Shown piece by piece: positions 29,420 through 39,769 of a stretch of 60,000 nucleotides of DNA. The first letter of the stretch is position 1, and each line of letters begins with the position of its first letter. The notes below the pieces were generated by a model. The model worked only from the letters and a program-made list of their open reading frames with translations, was not told where the DNA came from and made no database searches. The stretch comes from Tubulanus polymorphus (lineage: Eukaryota; Nemertea; Palaeonemertea; Tubulaniformes; Tubulanidae): positions 8,552,275 to 8,612,274 of the forward strand of contig NC_134032.1 of assembly GCF_964204645.1 (NCBI RefSeq). Reading direction: 5' to 3'. The position numbers were made by a program, and so were the translations under genes.

Positions 29420-29689
29420 ATGAAATTTAAAAAATTAGTCGATGTTTCACAAGAAATCGAACATAAAATATTAAAATTAGAAAAAATAAAAACTAAATAG
29501 GTCTATGGTGAAAAAATATCGGCAAACTTAAGTTATTGTAATGTTAGTACAACACGAGAATTTAAAGCATTTTTACCTGATAAATTGGTTTCATTAAATA
29601 AGGATGAATTAAAAGATTTAGAAGGTTATAAAATAATTTATCATGGAAAAAATGAAGATGGCCATCATGATTTAGAAATTGTTGAATAA
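29420..29689 (+). pseudogene. small OB-fold-like ORF of the pPolB element, one internal stop
   Basis: A 90-codon frame from ATG at 29420 to TAA at 29687-29689, broken by one in-frame TAG at codon 31. Visible pieces are KIKTK followed by YGEKISANL, FKAFLPDKLV and LEGYKIIYHGK. A pattern of K-x-x-T-K-Y-G, a later F-L-P and a K-I-I-Y-x-G-K is what I recall of short single-strand-DNA-binding-like proteins beside pPolB genes in animal elements; this is a tentative fold guess. Just inside the left inverted repeat. Confidence 0.45.
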
Positions 29690-29744
29690 ATATTTTTAAA
29701 ATAATAAAGAATAAAAATGATTAAAAAAATAATGGAATAATAAA

Positions 29745-29950
29745 ATGATACGAATTTATATATCAAGAATCCGAAATGAAATGAAAAATGAAATAGAACA
29801 ATCTAAAGAAATTATAGAAAAACAATTAGATGAAAATCTAAATGAAAATAAAGAACACCTATGAATAAAATTTATAAATATTTAATTCAAAGTGTTAATC
29901 ATCAAAATATAGAACATTTAGAAGATGAAGAATTAGAAGATGATGATTAA
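29745..29950 (+). other. two tiny overlapping acidic ORFs of the pPolB element
   Basis: ORF 29745-29864 (39 residues, MIRIYISRIRNEMKNEIEQS...) overlaps by ATGA with ORF 29861-29950 (29 residues, ending LEDEELEDDD). After that stop the same frame continues with EDDELFPMKQF, so a nonsense mutation may have shortened it. Function unknown. Confidence 0.3.
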
Positions 29951-29982
29951 GAAGATGATGAATTATTCCCAATGAAACAATT

Positions 29983-30800
29983 TCATAATAATATAGATAA
30001 TTTATGACCGTAAGGTAATGAATTTATTCCATCATCCAAAATATATCTTTTTATCATCGAATGGATTTAAACTAGTTTTTTCAACTTCATTTATATACAT
30101 TTCGTGGTCTTCTGATCTTAAACAATTCATTTTATGTTTCATTGTTATTGATTTATATAAACAATTTATGTTATCTCTAAATTCTTGATGTTTGTTAACA
30201 TCATGTTTTGTTACAACTTTTTAGCTTCATGATCTTTATTAGTTTTATAACTATACATTTTAGTTCTTATCCCAACAAATTCAATCATTTCATCACCTCC
30301 TAATTCATCTTTAAACTTTCCAGGTAGTTTATTATTTTCACTTCTAAATAATTCATAATATTTTGGAATGATTACTTAATTCGAAATGATGTTTAAATGT
30401 TTTCAAATATTTTGTTATGTTATTTGTTTTTATCTTTAATATGTAACTGTCAGTATTTTCCAGACTTAATGAAAATCCAAAAAATTAAATTTACCATCTT
30501 CAGTTGTTAAATCATAAACATAGTCGGTAGGATTATATATTACAAATAAATCTCTTACCTCATCAGATAATTCATTTTCTACATATGTTTATTGAAATAG
30601 ATTTGATTTATCCTTTCTGATCGTAACTTCCATATTAAAACCTAATGAATTGCAAAATATATTTAATCCACTTATTGCACATTTCCCTTTTTGTGCATAT
30701 TGTATCATTTTCTGCTTTATATAGTTTTTTTGTACCATCTGCAGCATAAAGTCCTATAGAATACCATTTTCTTAAATTGTATTTTGCATTTAATACATAA
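29983..30800 (-). pseudogene. pPolB C-terminal segment, degenerate
   Basis: Reverse-strand frames include KWYSIGLYAADGTKK, FIGIRTKMYSYKT and, at the end, KRYILDDGINSLPYGHKLS. These correspond to the region after the polymerase active site and the extreme C-terminus of Polinton-type pPolB, where a G-x-R-(A/T)-K-x-Y-x-Y segment and a D-D-G-I-x-x-L-x-x-G-H end are usual. Several stops and frameshifts interrupt it. Confidence 0.6.
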
Positions 30801-30819
30801 TCTAGGCACTATCTTTCCT

Positions 30820-31995
30820 TATGTGTTTTTTTTTACATATATGACTTTATTTGACAAAAAATTATAATGTTAAAGGTTTGCTCACGTACAAAGTACACAT
30901 TGATAGCAACACCATGATAATAATTGTTTACAAGAAAGGGGTCAAGTCATGTACATTATTAACATATAGATACATAAGATTGAGAGAACATAAGAGTAAA
31001 AAGACAATAACAACAGTGGTAATAATTGAAGTGTGAGAAGAGAAAGAAAAACAATTTAAAAAAAAGAAAAGAAAATTTATAAAGGAAAGAAAACAATTGT
31101 CGGTTACTAAAACAGTGTACTGGTGGTGATGTATAAATTTTGCAGTATTCCGAATGACTGTAGAGTTAATGTTGAATGAAAAGTTAGAGTCAACAAATAG
31201 TAGTATATGACATTTTTCAGATGACGATTTTGAAAAGAAAAAGTTCGATAAATCGGGGGATATTTCATCAAGGTTTGTAAGTAGTGCCTGGATGTGACAT
31301 CGATGAGGGATATGCCGGCACTGAATTAAGAAGTGCTGCAGACTAAGTCTAACGTTACAAAAATGATATAGTGGATTTGTTTTGACAAAATTGTGGTCAT
31401 AAAGTTGGGAGCGAAGAAAAAGGTCAACCCTTAATCTATTCAGACATATCTCCTCCTTGCGATTAAGGTTCGGAAGCGTGGAAGTAGATGAAATTTGTTT
31501 ATTCTTCCTATAACAGATTTTGCTCTTGAACTGAGAAAAGGTAGGAATTTTACGAGTAATTACATCAGTGTTATTCCAGGCTCTTATTAAATTCAGCAGT
31601 GGAGAAGTTATAAATTTCTCACTTAAATTTGGTGGGATACGAAAAGGTAAACGATTTCGCAAGTCTCTAGCTGGACGCTTGCGGTAGCGTTGAAAGAGAT
31701 AAGATACGGAGGAGACATGCCTTTATCTTGTTTAAACACGAAAATTTGTTGGCGTTCAAAACGTCTGAATGAAAAGAGTCTGCCAATTTAAAACGTTAAG
31801 TACCTTGGCAGTGTTGGAGCCATGAATACACCCCGATACGTATATGGCTGCTCTATAATGCAGTCTTTCCAAACTATCAAGATTTACCTTATTTGCGCTA
31901 TTGTACAGCAAGTCGCAATATTCGCAATGTGGGTAAATATATGAATGGTATATAGTTTTCAGGTAAAAGGGCAAGTTAAGTAGCCATGCAGACAA
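30820..31995 (-). pseudogene. non-LTR retrotransposon fragment inserted in pPolB
   Basis: 31756-31995 (-) reads LKTIYHSYIYPHCEYCDLLY and LERLHYRAAIYVSGCIHGSN, the thumb region of LINE reverse transcriptases. After a frameshift, 30928-31662 (-) continues with LRNRLPFRIPPNLSEKF, then LNRLRVDLFLRSQLYDHNF and CNVRLSLQHFLIQCRHIPH, the zinc-knuckle-like C-terminal end. The 3' end faces the T-rich run near 30828. It is 5'-truncated and dead. It splits the pPolB gene. Confidence 0.75.
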
Positions 31996-31999
31996 AACA

Positions 32000-33160
32000 A
32001 GAGTTTAAAAATATGAAATTTCAGTGCAATTTTATACAATTTCTAGGTACTGAGACATCTTATTAGTTGCTGGTGGAAAAAGAGCCGTGAAAAATATTGC
32101 CGTTGTATTTTCAAAACGGCATAGGAAAATAAATTGCGACAGGAGCAGGTGCGTGTTGTGTTCCCGTCTGAATCTGCCACCGAGGTCTTTGTTAGATTAT
32201 TTCCATGACTTTTTTGCAGAAACTTCGTTCGGAAAGACAGGAATTATCTTAAAGAGTGATGGGAACACATCATGTTCAGGGGGTACGTGCATTAATATTT
32301 AAGAAAGTAACCTTAATCATGTTAATAGTTGAGCCAAGTAAACTTTATGAAAATCTGTCAAATGAAACGATCTCAGCATTATACACACGTAATAATCACA
32401 TGCAATTGCATGACTCATGAATATGAAAGTGGTAGTGGGTTTTCCCCAATGACACAAATAGACACGCCCCGTACAGCATAAACCGCTTATGCTGAATGAT
32501 TTGATTTACGTATAACATACACTGTGTATGGAATTAAAATGAAGTTTGAAAGACAATTTATGGTTATAAATTGAAAAATTACCAAGATTCATTTCCTCTT
32601 TTTAGATTTCAACATATTTCGTTTATTTATCCAATCAGCCCGTTTTAACAAATATTTAGCCCGGGTGCGCTTGGTGGCGGAGGCTTTCTCTAACACACTT
32701 CTCAGAGGTTCATACGCGGAGAAAATAGGCCGCCAAAATATTTCCTCAATCGACGATTTTTTTTCACAGTCACATGTGGAACCTGGGCAATTTTACCTTC
32801 AATCATCAGGGTCGGACCTAGCCAACGAATGTTTGCTTCCGACGTGTCTGTTAAGATGCGTGTTCTTTGATCACAGGTGCGTCGACATGTATCACATTTT
32901 ACATTTACTCGTTTGACATGTGCATGTTACTGGATGAAAACCACCACGTTACAGGATAAAATCCACTCGCGGTGAAATGACTGCAATTTTTGCTTATTTC
33001 GAGAATTGCATAAACGCGGCTCATTAATTGGGCTTATCGACTTGGGGCAAAACTTTTGTCGGAAGATTTCAAGGACCGCTAGTTAAAGATGATAATGCGC
33101 GTTTGAAATTAAATTTCTCTCAGCTGTTTTAACAGCAGCTTAGCGAAATTTCGCTGATAG
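32000..33160. other. insertion DNA within the pPolB element, unclassified
   Basis: Less AT-rich than the element around it. Bases 33015-33190 are repeated in inverted orientation at 46400-46565 (shared ATCGACTTGGG(A/G)CAAAAC and TTAGTGCAAAGCC(G/T)TTGCAATAGAC), so part of this insertion belongs to a dispersed repeat. Confidence 0.5.
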
Positions 33161-33162
33161 CA

Positions 33163-33710
33163 TTTTATTTTAGTGCAAAGCCGTTGCAATAGACAGCAGC
33201 GGAGCTGCCGCTAAAATTGGTTTATTAAATTTCATTGCCGTTCTTTTTAATTCTACTGCTGTTAAATAATCCTCAAATCTTTTATTTTGTAAATGTCTAG
33301 GACTTGATTGTAAATGTCTCAATCTTCCAGAATCATTTACTAATTCAATATCACTTCTATTTCTAATACTTTCACATGTTTTACCATAAAACTATTGTAC
33401 ATTAATTTAAAGAAATCTTTTTCAAAATCTCTTTAGTGCATTCATTTTAGTGCAAAGCCGTTGCAATAGACAGCAGCGGAGCTGCCGCTAAAATTGGTTT
33501 ATTAAATTTCATTGCCGTTCTTTTTAATTCTACTGCTGTTAAATAATCCTCAAATCTTTTATTTCGTAAATGTCTAGGACTTGATTGTAAATGTCTCAAT
33601 CTTCCAGAATCATTTACTAATTCAATATCACTTCTATTTCTAATACTTTCACATGTTTTACCATAAAACTATTGTACATTAATTTAAAGAAATCTTTTTC
33701 AAAATCTCTT
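33163..33710. repeat. tandem duplication, 277-bp unit, spanning the insertion junction in pPolB
   Basis: TAGTGCAAAGCCGTTGCAATAG occurs at 33171 and 33448, and the two 277-bp units are almost identical up to TTTTTCAAAATCTCTTT. On the - strand each unit carries pPolB sequence (LTAVELKRTAMKFNKPI) fused to insertion sequence. The duplication therefore happened after the insertion. Confidence 0.85.
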
Positions 33711-34530
33711 TTTGATATGTTTCTGTGTTGAGTATGGAAATCTATATATTTTCTTCGAACCATTTCGATTGGTGAAATTCAACCAATCTATGAACTTTCG
33801 TTAGTTCAATTTTCTGTGTTATGTAAAATTTTAACATTCTATAAACAATATAATTATATCTACGATGTTGTGTTAATATTAATTTTTCTGTGAAAACATG
33901 ATCTTTAGGTTTAATTTTTTTCTGGTATTCACTTATAATAGCTATCATTTACGGTTATATGTTCAGGACAAAATGGTAAATTTTCTTATTTAAATTTTAT
34001 TTCATCAGGATATTCTTAATCAACTACAAAGAAATAACCGATTGAAGCATCATCTTTTAAACTCATAATGGCGCTTTCCCAATCAGTTTTATCATCATTT
34101 TCAACTTCTGTTAATATGAAATTATAATATGGTTAATATTCCATCATGGCCCAACCATATAAATTATTTTCATCTATATATAATAATTTGTATTCATCAT
34201 TTGCTTTAAAATTTCTGTATCCCATAACACCACTAATTCCACCTCTAACTTATTTTTCAGACAACAATACCATATCTGGTTCTTTTACAAAATCTAATTC
34301 TACATTTGTATATTTCAAACCCAATTGCCAGGTTAAACCAGGACTTGAATAACAATAACAAGGATCAACATTGAAATAATTTAAATGATTTAAATTTAAA
34401 GCTTTTCTAAATTTTTCGAATATATCTGCTAATATTATTACATCAGATTTTAAATACAAATCTACTAATTATCCAAATTTTTTTCATTCCAAAATAATGC
34501 CACATATTTAAAGTTCTTTCAAAAACTTCA
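33710..34530 (-). pseudogene. pPolB palm and exonuclease-to-palm segment
   Basis: 34250-34459 (-) encodes YLKSDVIILADIFEKFR and YSSPGLTWQLGLKYTNVELD, a signature of Polinton-type pPolB. Immediately downstream on the - strand comes LYIDENNLYGWAM, the palm motif with the first catalytic Asp, after an in-frame stop. Further down is DFEKDFFKLMYNSFM, motif B. I cannot find the Y-x-D-T-D-S motif that should follow; the insertion lies there. Confidence 0.7.
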
Positions 34531-34532
34531 TC

Positions 34533-34925
34533 TTAATTGATCTTTAAAATCATCGTGTGTTTTATAAAAAAACTATAAGGAATTGCACCTTCATATCTCA
34601 ATAATTTAAAATCTTGTTCATTTGGATAATAATATCGCGTTATTATCAAATCACTGTCAACTAAACTTTTTGCTAAATTTTCTAATGAACTCGCTAAAAA
34701 TCTAAAGGAATCTAAAAATCTCAAACATCCAAATTGAGACGAAAAATAATTTTCAGGTGTTTTAGCTAATAATTTAAAATCAAATTTCCTCACATTTTCA
34801 TAATTTATAGCATTATATTCTTCTATTTCTTGATTAATTACACCTAATTTTCTTGATAAATGTTTTATAAATAAATGAGTATCATTTTCTGATAAATTAT
34901 GAAATAATATTGGTACGAAATTCAC
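34533..34925 (-). pseudogene. pPolB exonuclease domain, second part
   Basis: A 130-codon frame with VPILFHNLSENDTHLFIKHL, then FGCLRFLDSFRFLASSLENL. The F-H-N-L-x-x-x-D and L-R-F-(I/L)-D-S-F-x-F motifs are Exo II and III blocks of protein-primed PolB. It is separated from its neighbours by stops. Confidence 0.7.
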
Positions 34926-35158
34926 TTTTTTAGCTTGTAAATTTCAATCTTCATGAGCAGCTCCACGATTTTTTGAACTTACATGATCACGATCTGTAAC
35001 TTTTTTCTCAAATGAATGAAAACGCTTTTCACAATAACAACAATGAGTAATCAGAAGCATAATCAGAATCAACTTCATCTTCTTTTGTCATAACTATTTT
35101 TTCAATTTTGTCTTATAAGTGTGCAAAATCACTTTCTTATTTGAATATTTCATTTATA

Positions 35159-35960
35159 TCAGATATTTTTAATTGTATCTTCATTTAATTCATTTCCTTT
35201 ATCCATTGAATTTGAAAATTGCTTTTTGTTGTATACTTCTTTTCTATCTTGATCAGTTAATTCTTTATTTAACGATTCAAAATCTCCATTTATTACAAAT
35301 GGAATTATATTCTTAAATTTATAGTTAGTAAATTTCAATTTATAATCTTTTTCCGTGGGCATTATCAATTTACAAAATTCTTTACTATCACATAATTCTT
35401 TATGTTTTAGTAATGCATTTGCTGTCATTAATTTAGATAAACATTTTCTACGATGGTAATCATTTTCTGTTCTGAAAAATAAATCTATTTGTTTTAACCA
35501 CATATAATGTTCATTTTCATCTTTTTAAAGTACAATATATAATATTTTAAATCTATTACATTTTCATCATCATTATATTCTGTTAGATATAAAGCTTCTA
35601 ATGTATAATGTTTAATATTTTCTCCTTTTGTCTCTGGTAATTGCATTAATTCGAATACATTTATTTTTAGATCAACTTCTTCTATTTTAAGAATCATTTT
35701 TATAGTTACTGGATATTGATCAATTCTATATAATGATTCATATTTCCGATAATCTGTTATTCTATAAACATGTTTAATATCTTCTGTTGGGTGTAAACAA
35801 CTTATAATCGCCCACAAAAAAATATTTATTATCGCATTACTGCATTAGTTTTAAATGGCAATTTGAAATAACTTGATGCTTCAGTCCTTTTCTGTTGAAA
35901 ATTTTGAATCATTTGGAAACAATTTATTACTTTTTGTTGTTTTATTCCTTTTTGTATTAT
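35159..35960 (-). pseudogene. pPolB N-terminal region and first exonuclease motif
   Basis: 35494-35817 (-) encodes WAIISCLHPTEDIKHVYRIT, and 35159-35503 (-) continues, after a frameshift, with LLKHKELCDSKEFCKLIMPT and IIPFVINGDFESL. D-F-E-S is the Exo I motif, preceded by a degraded zinc-knuckle (K-x-x-L-C). A related but separate copy of the first part is at 53480-54150. Confidence 0.7.
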
Positions 35961-36757
35961 AAATATTTAAATCTAGAAATATAATTTCATTCAATGTTAA
36001 ACCAGAACCTTCAAAATATCTTTCTTCGATATGACGTTTAAATTCATTAATTTTTTTCTAATTTCTCTTTGATTTGTGTTTTTGAAATAATTTCTTCGGA
36101 ATGTGTTTGAATATTACAATCCATTTTTTCTTCTGATCTTATAAAAACCTACTTTTCCAGAAATACTAATTTTTGGATATTCAACATCTGTAACGAAATC
36201 CATTATTTTTTCTATTATTTCAATAAATTTACTTTAATCTTCTATTGTTGTTCCTTTAAAAAATCTAAATATAATAGCTGCAGGTCCAATTTTACTACGT
36301 AATATTTCTAAAATTTCAATTGTATCTTTTATTCCTAGTGAATCAATGCAATTTCTAACATTTTCCGTATGAGGTTTATTTGAAATAGATTTGGTTTTTT
36401 CAATAGATTTTTTTACTTGTTGAGATTCATCATCAAAATATTCTGTTCCTAAAATATTTTTACTCAAATTTTGTTGATGTTTTTGTGCTTTAAGATGTCT
36501 GTTATAATTCCTTTTTATTATAATGTAAATTCATTACAAACATCGCATTTAATTTGATCTATATTCATATTTTTAATCGTTCCTTTCTTCCATTAGAATT
36601 TTCTGGAGCTTCAAAATCTATAACATTTTTTTCATGGTTTGCAGATTTTTCATGTCGAGATTTTTTTGTGATTTATCGATGTATTTCTTACAATATGGAC
36701 AATAATATTGATTTTTATTGACATAATTTTTTCTGTTTGGTGTTCACTCTCTCCCAT
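35961..36757 (-). pseudogene. zinc-finger protein of the pPolB element, frameshifted
   Basis: Start codon at 36755-36757 just inside the right inverted repeat (MGESEHQTEKI). Frames then show CPYCKKYIDKS and IKCDVCNEF with a downstream H, two C2H2-like fingers, followed by NILGTEYFDDESQQVKKSI and ILRSKIGPAAIIFRFFKGTT. At least three frameshifts or stops. It may be the N-terminal part of the polymerase protein or a separate gene. A second damaged copy is at 52259-52740. Confidence 0.6.
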
Positions 36758-36850
36758 TTATATAGAAAAAAATTACTTCGGCGGACGAGTGGTGGCGAAT
36801 CGCCCTCTGGCCCTCTGGTTTCAAAACCACATTTTGTAATTACTTACGTA
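36753..36850. repeat. right terminal inverted repeat of the pPolB element
   Basis: Inverted partner of 29277-29372. A fragment of this end also appears at 52233-52290 inside copy B's intron. Confidence 0.8.
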
Positions 36851-37357
36851 TTGTGACACTTGTCGACAACGTAAAGAGTAAAGATTAGTTAAATTTCGAT
36901 ATTTTTACTAAATAGAACACTGAGTAGAATCATATAGAAGGATTCTTCAATTGCTGTCTCAAAGTTATAATCGTTTTATTCGGTTTGTTTTTCAATCGCA
37001 CGAAACGAGGGTCTTGTGTTGCAAAAATAAATGTGAATTCTAAAAGAGTTCAAGGCTTAGAATTTGCTCGAATAACGTTATGAAAGAACTCGAACCTGGG
37101 ACTCTGTTTATCCGAAATTTCCCAATAAGGGACTCGTTAAGGGACACCAAAACAAAGCAAATCAAACGAAACCTACCAATCAAATAAATAATCGCATCAA
37201 ACCTGTTTTAAGATCAACATGTAAAACAATCTACAGTAATCCTATCAGTTTAAACAAATCTAGAATAAAATTTGAACCGGCGTTTTTGGAACTGGGTGCG
37301 GCCGTTGGCTTGCCTGGGAACAAGATCGAGAAGGCACGGGAGACTTTAAAGACCTAC
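36851..37357. other. intron 1 of copy C, right part next to the signal exon
   Basis: Non-coding. Contains GGAACTGGGTGCGG at 37289, a possible remnant of the palindromic MITE family. Confidence 0.4.
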
Positions 37358-37451
37358 CATCATAGTTCTTCGCTAGTGTTAATGTGTTCAGCACCGAGAT
37401 GGCGATCACTGCGAATGACACCAACGTTAGAAACCTCACAATCGGCGACAT
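37358..37451 (-). CDS. copy C: start codon and signal-peptide exon
   Basis: On the - strand the frame starts ATG at 37449-37451, reads MSPIVRFLTLVSFAVIAISV and then LNTLTLAKNYD, and ends G|GTAGGT in phase 1. It is a classical signal peptide: short N-region with Arg, about 14 hydrophobic residues. The first eight residues (MSPIVRFL) and the donor region GATG|GTAGGTCTTTA are the same as in copy B, while the hydrophobic core differs. It should splice to the 103-nt Ig1 exon at 28633-28735. Confidence 0.8.
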
Positions 37452-37720
37452 GTTTTCTACTTGTTCGGATTTCAATTTTTAACACCCGATCGACACGAAA
37501 TCTGTCCGCAGAATGCCACTCCGTTGACCATATACCTGATAAATGAGCTAAGAAGTTGTTCGACAGTTTGATTGAGGTGACTAGTGGCTTACAATTTTCC
37601 CGAATCAGGCCGCGAGAATTTATCGCGGGAATTTCCCGTTTGTAGTTGAAAATATCAAAACCAATCACGGTGACTTTTAAACAGACACAAATCGATAACA
37701 GCAAACGATAAACCGATGAT
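37452..37720 (-). promoter_or_regulatory. copy C: 5' UTR and promoter region, conserved with copies B and D
   Basis: Reverse-strand sequence from CTGTTTAAAAGTCACCGTGATTGG to the start codon matches 43370-43607 (copy D) over about 240 bp, and parts match 50640-51143 (copy B). It holds GGGAAATTCCC (37627-37637), a palindrome that fits the Rel/NF-kB consensus, 176 bases before the ATG, and GCGATAAATTCTCGCGGCC beside it. Conserved spacing suggests a real control element; binding is not shown. Confidence 0.55.
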
Positions 37721-38334
37721 TAATAGGAAAACCGGAGTCAATAGAATTTTTCTTTTTTTACGGTGATCCGCCTACTTCCGCGTATCAATGAATCATAGCA
37801 ATTTTCTAAATTCTATGAATTCTCATAACATATGGGTCATATTTTACATATTTTCCGGATATTTTGTTTAAAAAAATTTGACTTCAAATACGTCATCTCG
37901 GTTAGCAATTAAATTTCATTGAATTTGAGTGATCGACGATCTCATCTCGGTATGATAAAAGTTATTTTTCTAGAAAAAATATCCGACAAAATATGAAATA
38001 TGACTCCAGCATGCATTTATTACTGATATAATATGATTTGAAGAGTTGAAATCGATAAGGAATAAATAAATATGTTATATTTCATGTCATCTCGGTTCAT
38101 CTCGGTAAATTACGTTATCTCGGTAATAAGGAGGACCGTAAAATATACCCAAAACTGCGGCCTACATCTGTGTGCTGGCCAAAAGAGCGCACAGATCACA
38201 CTATAACCAATCCGACCGCTAGAAATACTTTTGAACTATTGTTATATTTGCCATCTTGTTAAAAACAATTTTTTGTAAATCTGTACTTTTTGCTCTATGC
38301 AAATTATTTTTTGTGAGCATTTTTTTGTGAATAT
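37721..38334. other. intergenic AT-rich DNA
   Basis: No gene seen. The word CATCTCGGT(A/T) recurs five times between 37895 and 38125, a weak dispersed direct repeat. Confidence 0.4.
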
Positions 38335-38364
38335 GAATGAATGAATGAATGAATGAATGAATGA
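38335..38364. repeat. (GAAT)n microsatellite
   Basis: About seven perfect GAAT/TGAA units. Confidence 0.9.
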
Positions 38365-38569
38365 AAGTTACCAACTGCTTTGTTACAACCTTCCGATTAT
38401 CTAGTGCGTTTCTCCCTGGGTATATCATGTAAACCGGACTATAATGATACCATAGATTATTTTAATATGTATCAACGCGTTGTCCGAGAATGGCATTCTG
38501 AGTGTACTGGCATTCTGAGAGACTGTTTAATAACAATAAACTCACTCCAGTGTTTACCGTAGAACAGAC

Positions 38570-39274
38570 AGAATGTAGGAAACAATGGCCAAGGAAAAAT
38601 GGCCAAGGAAAAAATGACCAAGAAAAAATGGCCAAGGAAAAAATGGCCACGGAAAAAAGGCCAAGGAAAATTTACTATTTTTTGAGAACTACTGCCAATG
38701 ATGATAAAACATTAAGCTTTAAATTTAATGACATCATATATTTTTCATGGGCTTAAACAATTAAAATCGGTATTAATGAGTTCCAAAATGTGATGAACTT
38801 ATATTTCATTTCATTACATATAATGAATATATCAAGAACTATCATGCAATTGGTCAATGAATAAACTTACTAGTGATGAACTTAAACTTAATAAAATAAC
38901 TAAGTTAATAATTCAAAACATCTAAGTAAGCTATTAGGGCACAGATTGTCTCAAATCATCAAAGGTAAATGCATCGAACTTGTGTGGTAATTTTATAGCA
39001 AACTGGTGCAGCGTCCGATAACATCAAAGTGAGATATGATCATCGTAAATCTACCTAAACTAATTCAGGAATTGATCTAATAATCTCAAAAAGTGACATG
39101 CCAAAACATCGGAAAACATCAATGCATTTTATTTCATGTTAGTTAATAAAATGACAGTCAGTTTTCCATTTATTTTTCCTTGGCCTTTTTTTTCCGTGGC
39201 CATTTTTTCCTTGGCCATTTTTTCCTAGGCAAATACCTTGGCCTTTTTTTCCTGGGCCATTTTTTCCATTCACC
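38570..39274. mobile_element. fold-back element with minisatellite arms (GGCCAAGGAAAAAAT)
   Basis: The left arm (38570-38672) has about seven units of (A/G)TGGCCAAGGAAAAA, the right arm (39166-39274) has the same units inverted (CCATTTTTTCCTTGGCC). The 490 bp between are AT-rich and non-coding. GAACAGAC flanks both sides (38562-38569 and 39275-39282), a possible 8-bp target duplication as in hAT transposons. Fold-back elements with tandem-repeat arms are known in flies and sea urchins; class here is inferred. Confidence 0.65.
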
Positions 39275-39548
39275 GAACAGACCAACTCGTCAAGCTTTCT
39301 TTCATGAGATTTATGTATTTATTTTCGACTCGCTGAATATTGCCCGGTTGGTAGAATAACATTTTAGTAAGAACTCCAAACACAGTCTGTCTTTTACATT
39401 AAAGATGTTTCATTTATACATTCTTCACTACAGACTAATGTTTTGCAAAACTGTTAATTACACCAATTAGTGTCAGACAGGTCTTTGCTCCTAGACATAT
39501 AGATAACACCAAAATGGCGAATTATTGGTTTGTTAACTGAGTTAAACC

Positions 39549-39582
39549 ATGGACGTATAATCTAGTTTATACGTCCACGGTG
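39549..39582. repeat. short palindrome CCATGGACGTATAATC / TATACGTCCACGG
   Basis: CCATGGACGTATAA and TTTATACGTCCACGG are inverted. Half of it (TTTATACGTCCATGGTT) is found at 42129, where the GPCR pseudogene stops, so it marks the duplication boundaries. Confidence 0.6.
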
Positions 39583-39769
39583 AGACCAACAACTGGAGAA
39601 TTGAATAACAATTGGTACAATTGTTAAGTGCCATTACAGCGGAGATTGTATAGTCGCATTACAGTAGGAGCTACGGATGAATGTAAAACTTGACGAACAA
39701 AATACAAAATCAGAAACATTTTTCTTCTGAACAGACATCTTTCCGATAAATCATCCAAAATGAGAGTTG

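Larger units (their letters stand above)
29277..36850. mobile_element. 7.6-kb Polinton-like element encoding protein-primed DNA polymerase B, degenerate
   Basis: The ends are inverted repeats of about 90-100 bp: each starts TACGTAAGTAATTACAAAAT inward and shares TTTTGAAACCAG, AGAGGGCGATTCGCCACCACT and TAATTTTTTTCTATAT. The interior is very AT-rich. A right-hand unit on the - strand holds a zinc-finger protein and a protein-primed family-B polymerase (pPolB). A left-hand unit on the + strand holds a small OB-like ORF and two tiny ORFs; the units converge near 29.95-29.98 kb. No integrase, capsid or packaging ATPase is seen, and it is shorter than typical 15-20 kb Polintons. Stops, frameshifts and a LINE-containing insertion show it is inactive. 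It sits in intron 1 of copy C. No clear target-site duplication was found. Confidence 0.75.

Noticed and set aside
29277-36850. Interpretation as a complete virus-derived genome
   Set aside because: No capsid, protease or packaging genes are seen and the polymerase is broken; called a decayed transposable element instead.
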